Positions 32,991 through 42,538 are shown, numbered from the stretch's first letter. The stretch is DNA of 64,000 nt from FEB-10 sp963710645 (GCA_963710645.1 CAVQBD010000001.1:310001-374000); one strand, 5' to 3'. A program made the numbers and translations. The notes: generated by a model not told the origin, from the letters alone.

Positions 32991-33835
32991 TGTGTTGCCG
33001 CCACGAAGACATCCTCAAGGCTTGGATCGACCCGCTGCGCTCGACCATCGATGCCCGCTGAATTCAAACGTCCCTCGATCAGCGCCACCGGATCGTCAAC
33101 CGTGGGATCCACCAGCGTGCGAACTCTGGTACCGAGCTGAGCGGCGCTGAAGACCTCCTTCATGGTGGTCAGCGCGGCGCGGCAGGACACGGGTTCGTCG
33201 GTCTCCACCTCGAGCACCCGGTACCCGATGTCCCGCATGAGCTCGCCGGGCGGCCCGTCCGCGACCTTGCGGCCCTCGTCCAGGATGGCCAGCCGGTGGC
33301 AGCGCTCAGCCTCGTCCATGAAGTGTGTGGAAACCAGGATCGTGGTTCCCTCGGCGGCAAGCTCGTAGAGCGAGTCCCAAAAATTCCGACGGGTTTCCGG
33401 ATCCACCGCGCTGGTGGGTTCGTCCAGCAGCAGGAGTTCTGGACGGTGGAGGGTCGCGGCGGCAAGGGCCAGGCGTTGTTTCTGGCCACCGCTGAGGGTC
33501 CCCGCGAGCTGGGCTCTCAACGCGTCGAGGTCGTAGCGGGCACAATTCGCGTCCACCCGCCGGCTGAGTTCGGGCTCCGGGATGGTGTAGATCCGACCCA
33601 TGAAGCGCAGGTTCTGAACGACAGATAGGTCTTGGTACAGGGAGAATTTCTGGGTCATGTAGCCGATGTGATGTCGCAGGGCTTCTGCGTCGCCGGGTAT
33701 GGGTCGGCCGAGCACCAGGGCCGTGCCCTCGGAGGGTACGAGCAGACCGCACAACATGCGGATGGTGGTGGTTTTTCCAGATCCGTTCGGCCCCAGGAAT
33801 CCGTAGATCTCGGCCACCGGCACATCGAGTGCCAC
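32987..33835 (-). CDS. ABC exporter ATPase
   Basis: 282 residues from the conventional GTG 33835: Walker A GPNGSGKTTTIR, Q-loop YMTQKFSLY, signature LSGGQKQRLALA, Walker B LLLLDEPTSAVDPE, His switch STHFMDEAERC. The family N-terminal strand (LSEFAITTTGLTRRFGSLTA) is also encoded in frame directly upstream, but no ATG, GTG or TTG precedes it. A CTG at 33904 overlapping the HlyD stop may be the true start, giving about 305 residues. Operon order is HlyD, ATPase, permease. Confidence 0.9.
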   Translation of the reverse strand: MALDVPVAEIYGFLGPNGSGKTTTIRMLCGLLVPSEGTALVLGRPIPGDAEALRHHIGYMTQKFSLYQDLSVVQNLRFMGRIYTIPEPELSRRVDANCARYDLDALRAQLAGTLSGGQKQRLALAAATLHRPELLLLDEPTSAVDPETRRNFWDSLYELAAEGTTILVSTHFMDEAERCHRLAILDEGRKVADGPPGELMRDIGYRVLEVETDEPVSCRAALTTMKEVFSAAQLGTRVRTLVDPTVDDPVALIEGRLNSAGIDGRAQRVDPSLEDVFVAATQ

Positions 33836-33900
33836 ATGGTCGACGGCGGTCAGCGATCCGAAACGCCGGGTGAGCCCGGTGGTCGTGATGGCGAACTCGC

Positions 33901-34860
33901 TCAGAACTCCACCTCGACCGGCAGTCCGGTTGGGAGGTCCGCGGCCGCCTTCTCCGTCAGGTCAATCTCTGCGAGATAGGCGAGACGGCCGCGGTCTCGT
34001 TCGGTGAGTGCGAAATACGGCGTAAACGCGGCCTCCGACGAGACGGTGCGGACGCGACCCGCGAAGGGTCGGTCGATCCCCTCCACGGCCACGGTCACGA
34101 CGTCGCCGGCGCTGACAGACGGTCGGACCTCCATGGGGATGTAGACCCTCGCGTATGGTGCATCGCCGGCGAGCATGACAACGACCGCTGAGCCGACTGG
34201 CGGCTCGTCACCCACCTTGAATGGGAGAGCGTCGATTCGTCCGTCGCGGGGCGCGAGGATCGTCAAACGGTCCAGCTGAATCGCGACTTCGCTGAGTTCG
34301 GCCTCGCGGAGGGCAAGCTCGGCCCTTGCCTGATCCAACTCCTCCACGGTGGCGCCGTTGAGGAGACGTTCCAGGGCTGCGCGATTCACATCCCGGCGGG
34401 CAGCGGCTGCCGCGAAGGCGGCCTCGGCGCTATCCAGCACCGATTGCGGTTCTACACCCTGGGCCACCAGGGAACGCGCTCTGTCCAGATCCGGCTGTCG
34501 GCGAACCAGCTCGGCTCGGGCCTCCTCGAGACGGGCGCGGGCCTCGTCGATCTCCTCTGGTCGTGCGCCGCGGCCAACCTCCGCCAATCGGGCTGCCGCC
34601 AGGTTGCGGGCAGCCTCGGTGGCTTCAAGCCGGGCCCGGGCGCGCCGCGTGTCGAGTCTGGCCAGGATGTCTCCTCGGGTGACGTCGTCGCCTTCCTCCA
34701 CCACGATCTCGAGAACCGGTTCCTGGCGCTCGGCGCGGAGCTCGATCCGGTCGCGTTCGAGAGTGCCCACAGCGACCGGTGAACCGGCGTTCTCGCAGCC
34801 GGCGGCCGCCAGCAGCGCGACCGCGACGATTGGTGCAATGGGCGGCCAGATTCGGATCAT
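33901..34860 (-). CDS. HlyD-family membrane fusion lipoprotein (ABC exporter adaptor)
   Basis: 319 residues. Signal with lipobox IVAVALLAAAGC (Cys22). The biotinyl-like half is VLEIVVEEGDDVTRGDILAR, a long coiled coil follows (residues 60-185, rich in Ala/Glu/Arg), then LTILAPRDGRIDALPFKVGD and a beta-barrel end. It links the inner-membrane permease to the outer envelope. The start overlaps the upstream hydrolase stop by four bases, so hydrolase, adaptor, ATPase and permease form one operon. Confidence 0.9.
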   Translation of the reverse strand: MIRIWPPIAPIVAVALLAAAGCENAGSPVAVGTLERDRIELRAERQEPVLEIVVEEGDDVTRGDILARLDTRRARARLEATEAARNLAAARLAEVGRGARPEEIDEARARLEEARAELVRRQPDLDRARSLVAQGVEPQSVLDSAEAAFAAAAARRDVNRAALERLLNGATVEELDQARAELALREAELSEVAIQLDRLTILAPRDGRIDALPFKVGDEPPVGSAVVVMLAGDAPYARVYIPMEVRPSVSAGDVVTVAVEGIDRPFAGRVRTVSSEAAFTPYFALTERDRGRLAYLAEIDLTEKAAADLPTGLPVEVEF

Positions 34861-35609
34861 TCGTTGCCTGGCATTATAGCGGGGTCCTGGGAATGGGTGC
34901 CCCCGGCCGCCAACGTGTCAGCCATGATTCGATACACCTCGGGGCAGAAGCCGAGACCGAGGTGGGTCGTGGAGACCTCCACATGCACCACCAGGGGGCT
35001 GGATCGGTCAATACACGCCCGCCAGTCAACGATCAGGTCCGTGCGCGTATAGATCGCGGTAATCGGCACCTGGATTGGAACCTTGTTTCTCGCCTCGACG
35101 GCGGCCTCGATGGCATCGAGATCGTATCCCGCTCGGCGATAGGCCGCCGCGGTGGCGGTATACTTGGGGCCTCCGATAACCGGGGAACCATAGGTGATGA
35201 CGTCTACGACGGCGTCGGGTCGCTCGCGTGCGGCCTCGCGACTGAGGTATCCACCGAGGCTCCATCCGACCAGGTGGACGCTCCTGCCCACGGTTTCTGC
35301 GATGGAGACGGCGCGCTCGGTCACCCGAGGAATCAAATCGGGCACATTGCCACGATTTGTGCCCAATGCCCAACCATGCACCTTGTAGCCGATAGCCCCT
35401 AGGTAACCGCGGAGGACAGCGGTGGATCCGTCGCTCGCGCCGAAACCAGGGATGACCAGAACCGGCGATCCGTCGCCGCGCGGGCCGCGAAGCAGGTCCG
35501 GAGCATTGATGACCAGCCGGCCCAGTTGGCCCAGCCCCAGAATCTCGCGCACCAACCTGCGACCGACAAGCGGCGGTGGGCTGACGGGTTGAACAGATGT
35601 TTCAGTCAT
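34857..35609 (-). CDS. Alpha/beta hydrolase, lipase/esterase type
   Basis: 250 residues from ATG 35609 (CTCGGAGTATTC before it). The frame extends upstream to 36134 but overlaps the thiolase, and that part is not family-like. VLVIPGFGASDGSTAVLRGY (oxyanion region), VHLVGWSLGGYLSREAA (GxSxGG nucleophile), TRTDLIVDW (Asp side), THLGLGFCPEVY (His). It resembles PGAP1-like/lipase folds. It leads the ABC export operon and may modify or supply the exported lipid; that role is inference. Confidence 0.85.
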   Translation of the reverse strand: MTETSVQPVSPPPLVGRRLVREILGLGQLGRLVINAPDLLRGPRGDGSPVLVIPGFGASDGSTAVLRGYLGAIGYKVHGWALGTNRGNVPDLIPRVTERAVSIAETVGRSVHLVGWSLGGYLSREAARERPDAVVDVITYGSPVIGGPKYTATAAAYRRAGYDLDAIEAAVEARNKVPIQVPITAIYTRTDLIVDWRACIDRSSPLVVHVEVSTTHLGLGFCPEVYRIMADTLAAGGTHSQDPAIMPGNE

Positions 35610-35840
35610 GAATACTCCGAGTCTTGGCGGCACGGGAGACCTCGTGTTCAACCCGCCAGGGCGTCCACTCCTTTCATTCTGTGTGAATTTTCCGGCGATT
35701 CGACGGAGAGTGAAAGCCCTCGCGGGGCAGCACGTAGGGGTCCGAGCGACTTTCTGTTGGCTCGGCGAACCAACCCTGCCGGCGGTGGCGTGTCCGGATC
35801 TGCGGGAGTATCCTGGTTCGATCATCGGGGGGATGGAACC

Positions 35841-37034
35841 ATGGACGATAGCCCGATCATGATCGTCGGTGCCGTGCGAACTCCTATTGGCGCGATCGGT
35901 GGTGGCTTGAGTCAGCTTCAGGCGTTGGATCTCGCGACGACCACCATGAAGGCCTTGTTGGGGGCAAGCGGTGTCGATCCAAATGACATTGATTACACGA
36001 CGGTGGGGTGGGTCGCCCAGGATGCCCGCTCGCCAAACCTGGCAAAAACAGCCGCTGAACTGGCCGGTATTCCGTCCAGCCGCGGAGGAACTACGTTTCA
36101 CGAAAACTGTGCATCGGGCGCAGCGGCAATTCACAGCATGGCGCGGAGGATCAAGCTCGGTGAGATGAGCATCGGGATTGCCGGCGGTGTGGAGTCCATG
36201 AGCAACATCCCGCGGTACCTCTACACCGGCCGATTAAAGGGTCAGCTCTACGGTGATTTCAACCTGGTGGACGGCCTTTTCAGCGCCCTCACCGACAGCT
36301 TCGTAGGCGATGGAGAGTTGATGGGATTGCTCACCGAGCGTCTGGTGGAGAAGTACGGCGTCAGTCGAGAGGAGCAGGATGAGGTGGCGCTGGCCAGCCA
36401 CCGGAATGCCCTCAAGACGTGGGAAGACGGTCTCTTCGATGACTATGTCGTACCGGTGGAAGTTCCCCAGCGTCGGGGCGAACCCAAGGTCGTTTCGCGG
36501 GACGAAGGTCCGCGGGACCTGACACCCGAACAGCTTGCCGGAGCCCGGCCGTATTTCAAAAAGGACGGCACAATCACGACCGTCAACGCTTCGAGTGTGA
36601 ATGACGGGGCGGCCATGGTTCTCGTGGCGAGTGCGCGCCGGGCTGAAGAGCTGGGATTGGAGCCGCTCGCCGAGTTGAAGGCCTTCCACAATATCGGGGT
36701 GCCAAGGGAACTCATGGGAGAGGGCGCGTTCAAGGTCATACCGCCTCTGCTTGAAAAGGCCGGCATCGCCATGGGCGACGTGGACTTCTTCGAACTCAAC
36801 GAGGCCTTTGGCGCAGTCGTAGCAGCGGCCTATAAAGACATCCCCGATCTTCCCAGGGAGCGAACAAACCAGTGGGGCAGCGGGATCGCTCTCGGCCACC
36901 CGGTGGGAGCCACAGGTGCCCGCCAGGTGGTGGACATGGCGCACCAGCTCCGTCGCCGCGGCGGTGACATCGGAGTCACCAGCCGTTGCGTTGGAGGCGG
37001 GATGGGCAGTGGCGAGGTGCTCATTTCAAGGTGA
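35841..37034 (+). CDS. Thiolase (acetyl-CoA C-acyltransferase family)
   Basis: 397 residues from ATG 35841. Active Cys in ENCASGAAAI (about residue 90), the CoA-loop GGVESMSN, VNASSVNDGAAMV, NEAFGAVVAAAYK with His partner, ALGHPVGATGARQ and the second Cys in SRCVGGGMGSG. Thiolases join or cleave 3-oxoacyl-CoA; the direction cannot be told from sequence. The frame start upstream of 35841 overlaps the divergent hydrolase and is rejected. A TATCCT at about 35811-35816 is a possible -10. Confidence 0.92.
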   Translation: MDDSPIMIVGAVRTPIGAIGGGLSQLQALDLATTTMKALLGASGVDPNDIDYTTVGWVAQDARSPNLAKTAAELAGIPSSRGGTTFHENCASGAAAIHSMARRIKLGEMSIGIAGGVESMSNIPRYLYTGRLKGQLYGDFNLVDGLFSALTDSFVGDGELMGLLTERLVEKYGVSREEQDEVALASHRNALKTWEDGLFDDYVVPVEVPQRRGEPKVVSRDEGPRDLTPEQLAGARPYFKKDGTITTVNASSVNDGAAMVLVASARRAEELGLEPLAELKAFHNIGVPRELMGEGAFKVIPPLLEKAGIAMGDVDFFELNEAFGAVVAAAYKDIPDLPRERTNQWGSGIALGHPVGATGARQVVDMAHQLRRRGGDIGVTSRCVGGGMGSGEVLISR

Positions 37035-37071
37035 GTCTCACCGATCAACGGCACCACCGCCGCGGTGAGAC
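37035..37071 (+). terminator. Hairpin between thiolase and pabBC
   Basis: GTCTCACCG and CGGTGAGAC make a nine-base stem starting just at the stop codon. A second GC-rich inverted repeat follows to 37098. No T-run, so an attenuator is also possible. Confidence 0.4.
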
Positions 37072-37116
37072 CCGGAGGGGCCGGGTCACCGCGGCCCGGG
37101 CTTGAAGGACTGAGCG

Positions 37117-38886
37117 ATGATTGGGCTGTTCAGTGACGACGATCGGGGTGCGTCATTCCGGCTTTTTGAAGGACCGGTCCGGATAGTCACCGCGACGTCG
37201 ACCTCAGAGGTGCTGCCAGCTCTGGTTGCGGTGGAATCCGCGGTTGACGACGGATTGCACGCGGCAGGCTACATCACCTACGAGGCGGCGTCCGGGTTGG
37301 ACCCGGCGCTTGTGACTTGCGCTCCTCGGAGTGGGCCCCTTCTCTGTTTCGGCCTTTTTCGTGGGTCTCGTCTTATCAGTCTGGATGAGGGTGAGACCCT
37401 GATGAAGGGAGAGGCCGACGACCGGCCAGCGGGAGACATCCTGTGGACACCCACGATTTCCCGGGCGTCGTATTCGCGATCGATTGGGAGAATTCGCTGC
37501 CACCTTCGCGAGGGTGATTGTTATCAGGTGAATTTTACCTTCAAAATTACGACAACATTCAACTCCCAGAAATTTGAAAAATATTTCGCCAACTTTATAA
37601 GAAAAAAATCCAAATATTTTGGATATTTACAAACTGAAAATTTATACATTGTGTCTGTATCACCTGAGTTATTTTTTGAACTCAATGAAGATCGTCTACG
37701 TTCACGTCCGATGAAAGGAACTTCCCGTAGAGGACTCAATATTTTTCAGGATTCAGAACATGCGAAGAAATTGAAGAACTCTGCCAAAGAACGAGCCGAA
37801 AATTTGATGATATTGGACATGATTCGCAACGATGTTGGACGAATTGCGGAGCCTGGGACGGTCCAGGTTCCAGCTCTTTTCGAGGTGGAAACACACCCAA
37901 CGGTACTGCAGATGACCTCCACCGTGGAGTGCCGCACGACGGCTGGGTTTGCCGAAATATTGACGGCCATGTTCCCGTGTGCGTCGGTGACTGGCGCGCC
38001 CAAGATACGAACCATGCAGATCATCACCCAACTGGAAGCTCGACCCAGGGGGCTGTACACCGGCACGATGGGTTTTCTGCTCCCCGGGAGACGCGCCCGA
38101 TTTAACGTGGCGATTCGGACTGTGGAGGTGGATCGGGCAACCGGGGGGGCCCAGTACGGCGTCGGCAGTGGCGTCGTGTGGGACTCCACGGCCGATGGTG
38201 AGTATGGTGAGTGCCTGTTGAAGGCTGATGTCTTGACGAGTGATGATCCGGATTTCGATCTTTTGGAGACGATCCTGTGGGAAGAGGATGGGGGGTATTT
38301 TCTGATTGACGGCCACCTCGAGCGATTGAAGGGGTCGGCCGCCTATTTTGGGTATCCCCTCTGCCTGGAAGGACTTCGACGTGATCTGGACCGGAGGCAA
38401 CACGAGATGACGGGCTGTGATCACAGGGTCCGCGTGCTCTTGTCTGCGAACGGGGACTTGAGGATCGAGGGACATCCGCTGAGGGCTGATGCATCGGGCG
38501 GGCCTGGGAGGGTGGGACTGGCACAGCGACCAGTTCGATCCACCGATGTCTTCTTGCACCACAAGACGACCCATCGCCGCGTTTATGAAGAGGCCAGAAT
38601 GGGTCTCCCTTACGACGATGTCATTCTGTTTAATGAACGTCGCGAAATCACTGAGAGTACCACGGCGAATATCGTGCTCCGTAAGAACTCGGAATTTGTG
38701 ACACCAATTTTGGATTCTGGTCTCCTCAATGGAGTGTTTCGTCAACACCTTATTGATCATAATAAGATCTCAGAAATGAAGATCTTCCTGAAAGAACTGG
38801 GAACTTTTGATGAAATTTTCTTGATAAATTCAGTCCGCAAATGGTTGTCCGTAAGTCTTGACTGTAATAGTCAATTTGAAGACTGA
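37117..38886 (+). CDS. pabBC: Aminodeoxychorismate synthase I fused to aminodeoxychorismate lyase (PabB-PabC)
   Basis: 589 residues. The PabB part (1-385) keeps chorismate-binding motifs: SVSPELFFEL, RPMKGTSRRG, AENLMILDMIRNDVGRI, and FPCASVTGAPKIRTMQII. The PabC part (390-589) is a PLP fold-type IV domain: FLIDGHLERL, HHKTTHRRVYEEAR, NERREITESTTANIVL, LLNGVFRQHLI. Together they make p-aminobenzoate for folate. Composition is mosaic: 37515-37825 and 38620-38886 are AT-rich with A/T-ending codons, while the rest is GC-rich. The reading frame is intact throughout. Confidence 0.93.
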   Translation: MIGLFSDDDRGASFRLFEGPVRIVTATSTSEVLPALVAVESAVDDGLHAAGYITYEAASGLDPALVTCAPRSGPLLCFGLFRGSRLISLDEGETLMKGEADDRPAGDILWTPTISRASYSRSIGRIRCHLREGDCYQVNFTFKITTTFNSQKFEKYFANFIRKKSKYFGYLQTENLYIVSVSPELFFELNEDRLRSRPMKGTSRRGLNIFQDSEHAKKLKNSAKERAENLMILDMIRNDVGRIAEPGTVQVPALFEVETHPTVLQMTSTVECRTTAGFAEILTAMFPCASVTGAPKIRTMQIITQLEARPRGLYTGTMGFLLPGRRARFNVAIRTVEVDRATGGAQYGVGSGVVWDSTADGEYGECLLKADVLTSDDPDFDLLETILWEEDGGYFLIDGHLERLKGSAAYFGYPLCLEGLRRDLDRRQHEMTGCDHRVRVLLSANGDLRIEGHPLRADASGGPGRVGLAQRPVRSTDVFLHHKTTHRRVYEEARMGLPYDDVILFNERREITESTTANIVLRKNSEFVTPILDSGLLNGVFRQHLIDHNKISEMKIFLKELGTFDEIFLINSVRKWLSVSLDCNSQFED

Positions 38887-39005
38887 ATCTCGCCGTAGCG
38901 GACAAGCAGTCGAAACGGAGTATCGAGTAGATTGTGGTCGGTGCCATGCTCTCTTTGTGTTAACCTTGAACAGAGGCGGGGAAGATAGCGACCAGGGGAG
39001 CGACC

Positions 39006-40565
39006 GTGTTTCGTACAACTGAACAGTACATTTGTGCCCCTTGGCCCGTGGCGTTAATTGCCGCCGGACTCCTCGTGGTGGGAGCCGCGGGTCCAGTCGC
39101 CGGAGCCGATATCGTCGTGACGACGGCGAGGGATGAGCTCAACAGTGACGGCGATTGCTCGCTCCGCGAGGCGGTGCAAGCGGCGAACCACAATATGGCT
39201 GTGGACGGCTGTTCCCCGGGCACAGGCGGCGAGGTGGACGTTGTCCGAGTTCCGCCCGGAGTCTATTCACTGACCGTCAGAGGGTTTCCGGATGACTCGA
39301 ATATCACCGGCGACATCGACATTCTCGACGACGTCATGATCGCTGGGGACCCGGGAGGCGGGACGATCATCGATGGGACCGTGGCCTCAGAGGGTGACCA
39401 AATCTTCGATATTGTTGCCGGAGTGGTGGAATTCACGGACCTGACGGCTACCGGAGGTCGACCCAATTTCAACGGACAGTCGGTGATCCAGGTGGCGGAG
39501 GGTACTCACCTCGTGATGCGACGCTGCGTTGTCACCGGAAACACAGGGTCATCCGGGAGCTTCGGAATCCTGGTCCACGGTGGGCTGGAGATGTTCGATT
39601 CAGTGATTTCGGAGAACGTCATGTCGTCGGGAGCCGGCATTTTTTGTCTTGCTGACGGCACCGTGGAGCTGACGAGGACTTCGATCACCGGCAACACGGC
39701 GGAGTATCGTGGCGGGGCTATCGACTGCAGCGGAGGATCGTTCCTGGGTCTTTACGGCTGTAGCGTGACCCACAATTCCACCCTGTTCTTCGGTTCGGGT
39801 GCCGCGGTGGTCACCGCCAATCACACCGTGATTGCAGATTCGAACATAAGTGAAAACACGACGGGTCTGGGCGGCGCGGCAATGGGCGGGGGCGTGTGGG
39901 TCGAGGATGATTGGGTGACTATCGTCTCGTCCACGATTTCGAATAACAGCGCGGGCCCCGGCGCGGCCCTGCAAGTGGGAGCACCCGGCTCTGCCGGGTA
40001 CGGACGTTCTGTGGTCTCGCTCGAAAACGTCACCATCGCGGGCAACGATGCCTCACATGGGTTCGGTGGCTCGATTTCGATTTTCGAGAACGAGGCCCTG
40101 GTGTGGTTCACTTCGTGCACGATCGCCGCCAACGTCGGCGGCCTGGAGACCGTCGGAGGGGTCGAGATTCTCATGGGTTCGACCATTGTCGCTCTCAATG
40201 GCGGCGAGAACTGCGTTTTGGATCCGATGTCGCAACTCACGTCGTTCGGCGACAACCTCGAGGATGACGCGACCTGCGGCTTTGATCATCCTACGGATCT
40301 GCAGGGCGTGGATCCGATGCTTAGCCAGTTGGACGACGGTTGGAACAAGTCGGCGATATTGATGCCCCTGATCGGCAGTCCGGCCATAGACTCGGCGACT
40401 GTTGCGCCGTTGCCGGCGTATGACCAGCGTTGGGTGCCCCGCCCGTTCGACGGGGACGGCGACAACGTGGATGTGTCGGACCGCGGTGCAGTGGAGTATC
40501 GACCGGGAGTCATCTTCTTTGACGGCTTCGAGGTCGGCGAAGGCTGGCGCTGGTCGGCCCCCTGA
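39006..40565 (+). CDS. Secreted right-handed beta-helix protein with CSLREA and C-terminal tag
   Basis: 519 residues from GTG 39006. Signal LIAAGLLVVGAAGPVAGA. The CSLREAVQAAN signature (residues 51-61) is typical of choice-of-anchor Q / CSLREA domain proteins, followed by parallel beta-helix coils rich in Asn and Gly (ADGTVELTRTSITGNTAEYR, VSLENVTIAGNDASHGFGGS). It closes with GVIFFDGFEVGEGWRWSAP, a tail like those of three other secreted proteins here. Such proteins are extracellular surface proteins or polysaccharide-acting enzymes; no catalytic residues are evident. Confidence 0.85.
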   Translation: MFRTTEQYICAPWPVALIAAGLLVVGAAGPVAGADIVVTTARDELNSDGDCSLREAVQAANHNMAVDGCSPGTGGEVDVVRVPPGVYSLTVRGFPDDSNITGDIDILDDVMIAGDPGGGTIIDGTVASEGDQIFDIVAGVVEFTDLTATGGRPNFNGQSVIQVAEGTHLVMRRCVVTGNTGSSGSFGILVHGGLEMFDSVISENVMSSGAGIFCLADGTVELTRTSITGNTAEYRGGAIDCSGGSFLGLYGCSVTHNSTLFFGSGAAVVTANHTVIADSNISENTTGLGGAAMGGGVWVEDDWVTIVSSTISNNSAGPGAALQVGAPGSAGYGRSVVSLENVTIAGNDASHGFGGSISIFENEALVWFTSCTIAANVGGLETVGGVEILMGSTIVALNGGENCVLDPMSQLTSFGDNLEDDATCGFDHPTDLQGVDPMLSQLDDGWNKSAILMPLIGSPAIDSATVAPLPAYDQRWVPRPFDGDGDNVDVSDRGAVEYRPGVIFFDGFEVGEGWRWSAP

Positions 40566-40899
40566 GTCGTTGATGGGCGTCGGGCGGCTGGGTCGCGACC
40601 CTGCTCCCGGCCGGATTCTCTCGCCCGTCGATTTCAACAGGCTGCTGGACTTCGGCCGTCCGTGGCTGAGGATCAGCGGTGACTCCGGGGGGTTGGGTAG
40701 ATTTGGTCGGGCCGGGAGCATTTCAATCTTGTGGTTCCTGTTGTTCAGGAGAATCGGCATGAGTGTCGGGCCGGCGGGCCGATGTATATTCTGTCGAAGG
40801 GGGACGGCAGTCGGCGCCTGGCAACAGGCCGGGGCTTCGCCGACAGGTCCTCAGAACCAAGCGTGATCGCGGTCCCCAGAACAGGACAAGGAGAGCACA
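40566..40899. other. Intergenic, no gene seen
   Basis: About 330 bases of GC-rich spacer. A TATATT at about 40784 could be a -10 box for the following gene. The frames here lack protein-like composition. Confidence 0.4.
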
Positions 40900-41250
40900 T
40901 TGAACATCGTGGTGACTTTGAACGACGCACCCTATGGCTCGGAACGGACCTTCCAGGGCCTTCGTATGGCCGACGCCATGCTCAAAATCGAGGAGGAGCT
41001 CGACCTCACCCTGTACCTCTCCAATGATGCCGTGGCCTGCGCCAAGACGGGGCAACAGACTCCGGACGGGTACTACAACGTGGAGAGGATGCTCAAACCG
41101 ATCATCCGGCGTGGCACCGTGCTTGTCTGCCGGACCTGTGCCGAAGCTCGAGGACTGGTGGCAGGCGACCTGATGGACGGGGTCCGTGTCGTGACCCTGG
41201 GCGAGGCTGCCGAATTCGTCCTCGAGGCCGACAAGATCCTCACATATTGA
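40900..41250 (+). CDS. DsrE/DsrF-family protein
   Basis: 116 residues. TTG 40900 is the start, with AAGGAG five bases ahead. DsrE fold: NIVVTLNDAPYGSERTFQGL, MADAMLKIEEELDLTLYL, and the conserved Cys in SNDAVACAKTGQ, then RTCAEARGLVAGDL and GVRVVTLGEAAEFVLEADKI. These proteins handle sulfur transfer or sit in sulfur-redox relays. It has no other dsr genes nearby, so the role is open. Confidence 0.88.
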   Translation: MNIVVTLNDAPYGSERTFQGLRMADAMLKIEEELDLTLYLSNDAVACAKTGQQTPDGYYNVERMLKPIIRRGTVLVCRTCAEARGLVAGDLMDGVRVVTLGEAAEFVLEADKILTY

Positions 41251-41364
41251 GCCCCCTCCGTCGCATGGGCAGAAAATCCGCTGTAGGATGATTGGCGAAT
41301 ACTTGATTCATGCGGTGGTTCCGAGGGCGTTGCCGCCATCGACTCCACCACCCAGGAGGATCCC

Positions 41365-42084
41365 ATGCGTCGTTGTGTGTCCGTGCCCGCCCTGATTGCT
41401 GTTATTGCGCTTGTCGCACCGTTCTCCCAGGCTGACGATGGTCTGACCATCACATCCAGGGTCACCGCCGCCATGGGGGGGGCCTCGACCTCGACCCAGT
41501 ACATCACTTCGGACAAGATGCGGATGTCCGACGGCCAGTCCGACATGATCGTGGATCTCAAAGCCGGGAAGATGATCGAGATCGACCACAAGAAGAAAAA
41601 GTACTCCGAAATCACCTTCGAGGAGATGCGCCAGCACTTTGAGAAGATGGAGGCCATGATCGCGAGCACCCCGATGATGGAAAAGATGATCGGTGGAAAA
41701 TTGTCGGAGGTCGATGTGAAGAAGACCTCCGAGACGCGCGAAATCCTGGGCCACGATTGCACGAAATACGTTCTCAGCATGGGCGGCAGCTTCACCGAGA
41801 CCCTGTGGGTGACGCCGGAAATCGAAATGCCAATTGAGTATTTTGATGCGAGCAAGATGTTGTACGCCTCCATGGGGCCCATGGCCGCGCGATTCGAAAA
41901 GATGCTCGAGGCCGTCAAGGAGATCGACGGTTTTCCGTTGGCCACAGAGGTGAACATCAAGGTGATGGGGAAAGATGCCTCCTCGTCCTCCGAGGTCACC
42001 GAAATCAAGGAAGGACCGATTGCGGCCGACACGTTTGCGGTTCCGGCAGGCTACAAGAAGAAGAAGTCACCGTACGAAGAGTAG
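41365..42084 (+). CDS. Secreted DUF4412 protein
   Basis: 239 residues. Signal CVSVPALIAVIALVAPFSQA. DUF4412-like: GLTITSRVTAAMGGAST, DKMRMSDGQSDMIVDLKAGK, EIDHKKKKYSEITFEEMRQH, SETREILGHDCTKYVLSMGG, FAVPAGYKKKKSPYEE. Rich in Met and Lys, likely periplasmic or lipid-facing. Function unknown. A GGAGGA lies close before ATG 41365. Confidence 0.85.
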   Translation: MRRCVSVPALIAVIALVAPFSQADDGLTITSRVTAAMGGASTSTQYITSDKMRMSDGQSDMIVDLKAGKMIEIDHKKKKYSEITFEEMRQHFEKMEAMIASTPMMEKMIGGKLSEVDVKKTSETREILGHDCTKYVLSMGGSFTETLWVTPEIEMPIEYFDASKMLYASMGPMAARFEKMLEAVKEIDGFPLATEVNIKVMGKDASSSSEVTEIKEGPIAADTFAVPAGYKKKKSPYEE

Positions 42085-42169
42085 TCCTCGGGGATCGCTC
42101 GCACGGAGGATCCACGGTTGTTCGGCGGTCGGTCGGTGTGGGGAAAGTGGGTCTTCCGAGAACAAGAAC

Positions 42170-42178
42170 TGTTATTAT
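42170..42178 (+). promoter_or_regulatory. Extended -10 promoter (TGTTATTAT)
   Basis: TGTTATTAT matches the TGNTATAAT extended -10. Transcription from about 42185 would include the GGGAGG of the following gene and supports its GTG 42211 start. Confidence 0.45.
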
Positions 42179-42210
42179 TTACGGAGTAGATGAGAGGGAG
42201 GATCGAAGGC

Positions 42211-42432
42211 GTGACATTGCTCCGACCCAAGGACAAGACACAACTCTCCATCATCGGCCGTCGGCCGTACACAATCTTGGAGTGTCCTTACAACGGACAC
42301 CAAGTTTCGTGGTGCATGCATCTCTGCGAGCCCGTTGATGGGCATGGCCACTGTGGCCGGTTGGCCACCCATCACATGCTTGGCCGGACGCAGGCAGCAA
42401 TCATGGCGCATCGCCCCCACAGCGAAGGCTGA
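42211..42432 (+). CDS. Small Cys/His-rich protein, unknown function
   Basis: 73 residues from GTG 42211 (GGGAGGATCGAAGGC before it). Sequence: LRPKDKTQLSIIGRRPYTIL, then CPYNGHQVSWCMHLCEPVDG, HGHCGRLATHHMLGRTQAAI. The Cys/His clusters (C..C..C, HxHC, THH) could bind zinc or Fe-S. Composition and the good ribosome site support a real gene, though I know no family. It lies between DUF4412 and a Lys-rich small gene. Confidence 0.6.
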   Translation: MTLLRPKDKTQLSIIGRRPYTILECPYNGHQVSWCMHLCEPVDGHGHCGRLATHHMLGRTQAAIMAHRPHSEG

Positions 42433-42538
42433 TTTCTTCGAAGGGGCGTGATTCAGACCCTCAAAATCAGGGATTCAGAAGCACATCCAGCCGGTGTCGG
42501 GCTCCGGATCTGCTAGGGTGGAAGGCAAGGAGGTCGGA

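Noticed and set aside
35609..36134. N-terminal extension of the alpha/beta hydrolase before 35609
   Set aside because: It overlaps the thiolase promoter and coding region and shows no hydrolase homology.
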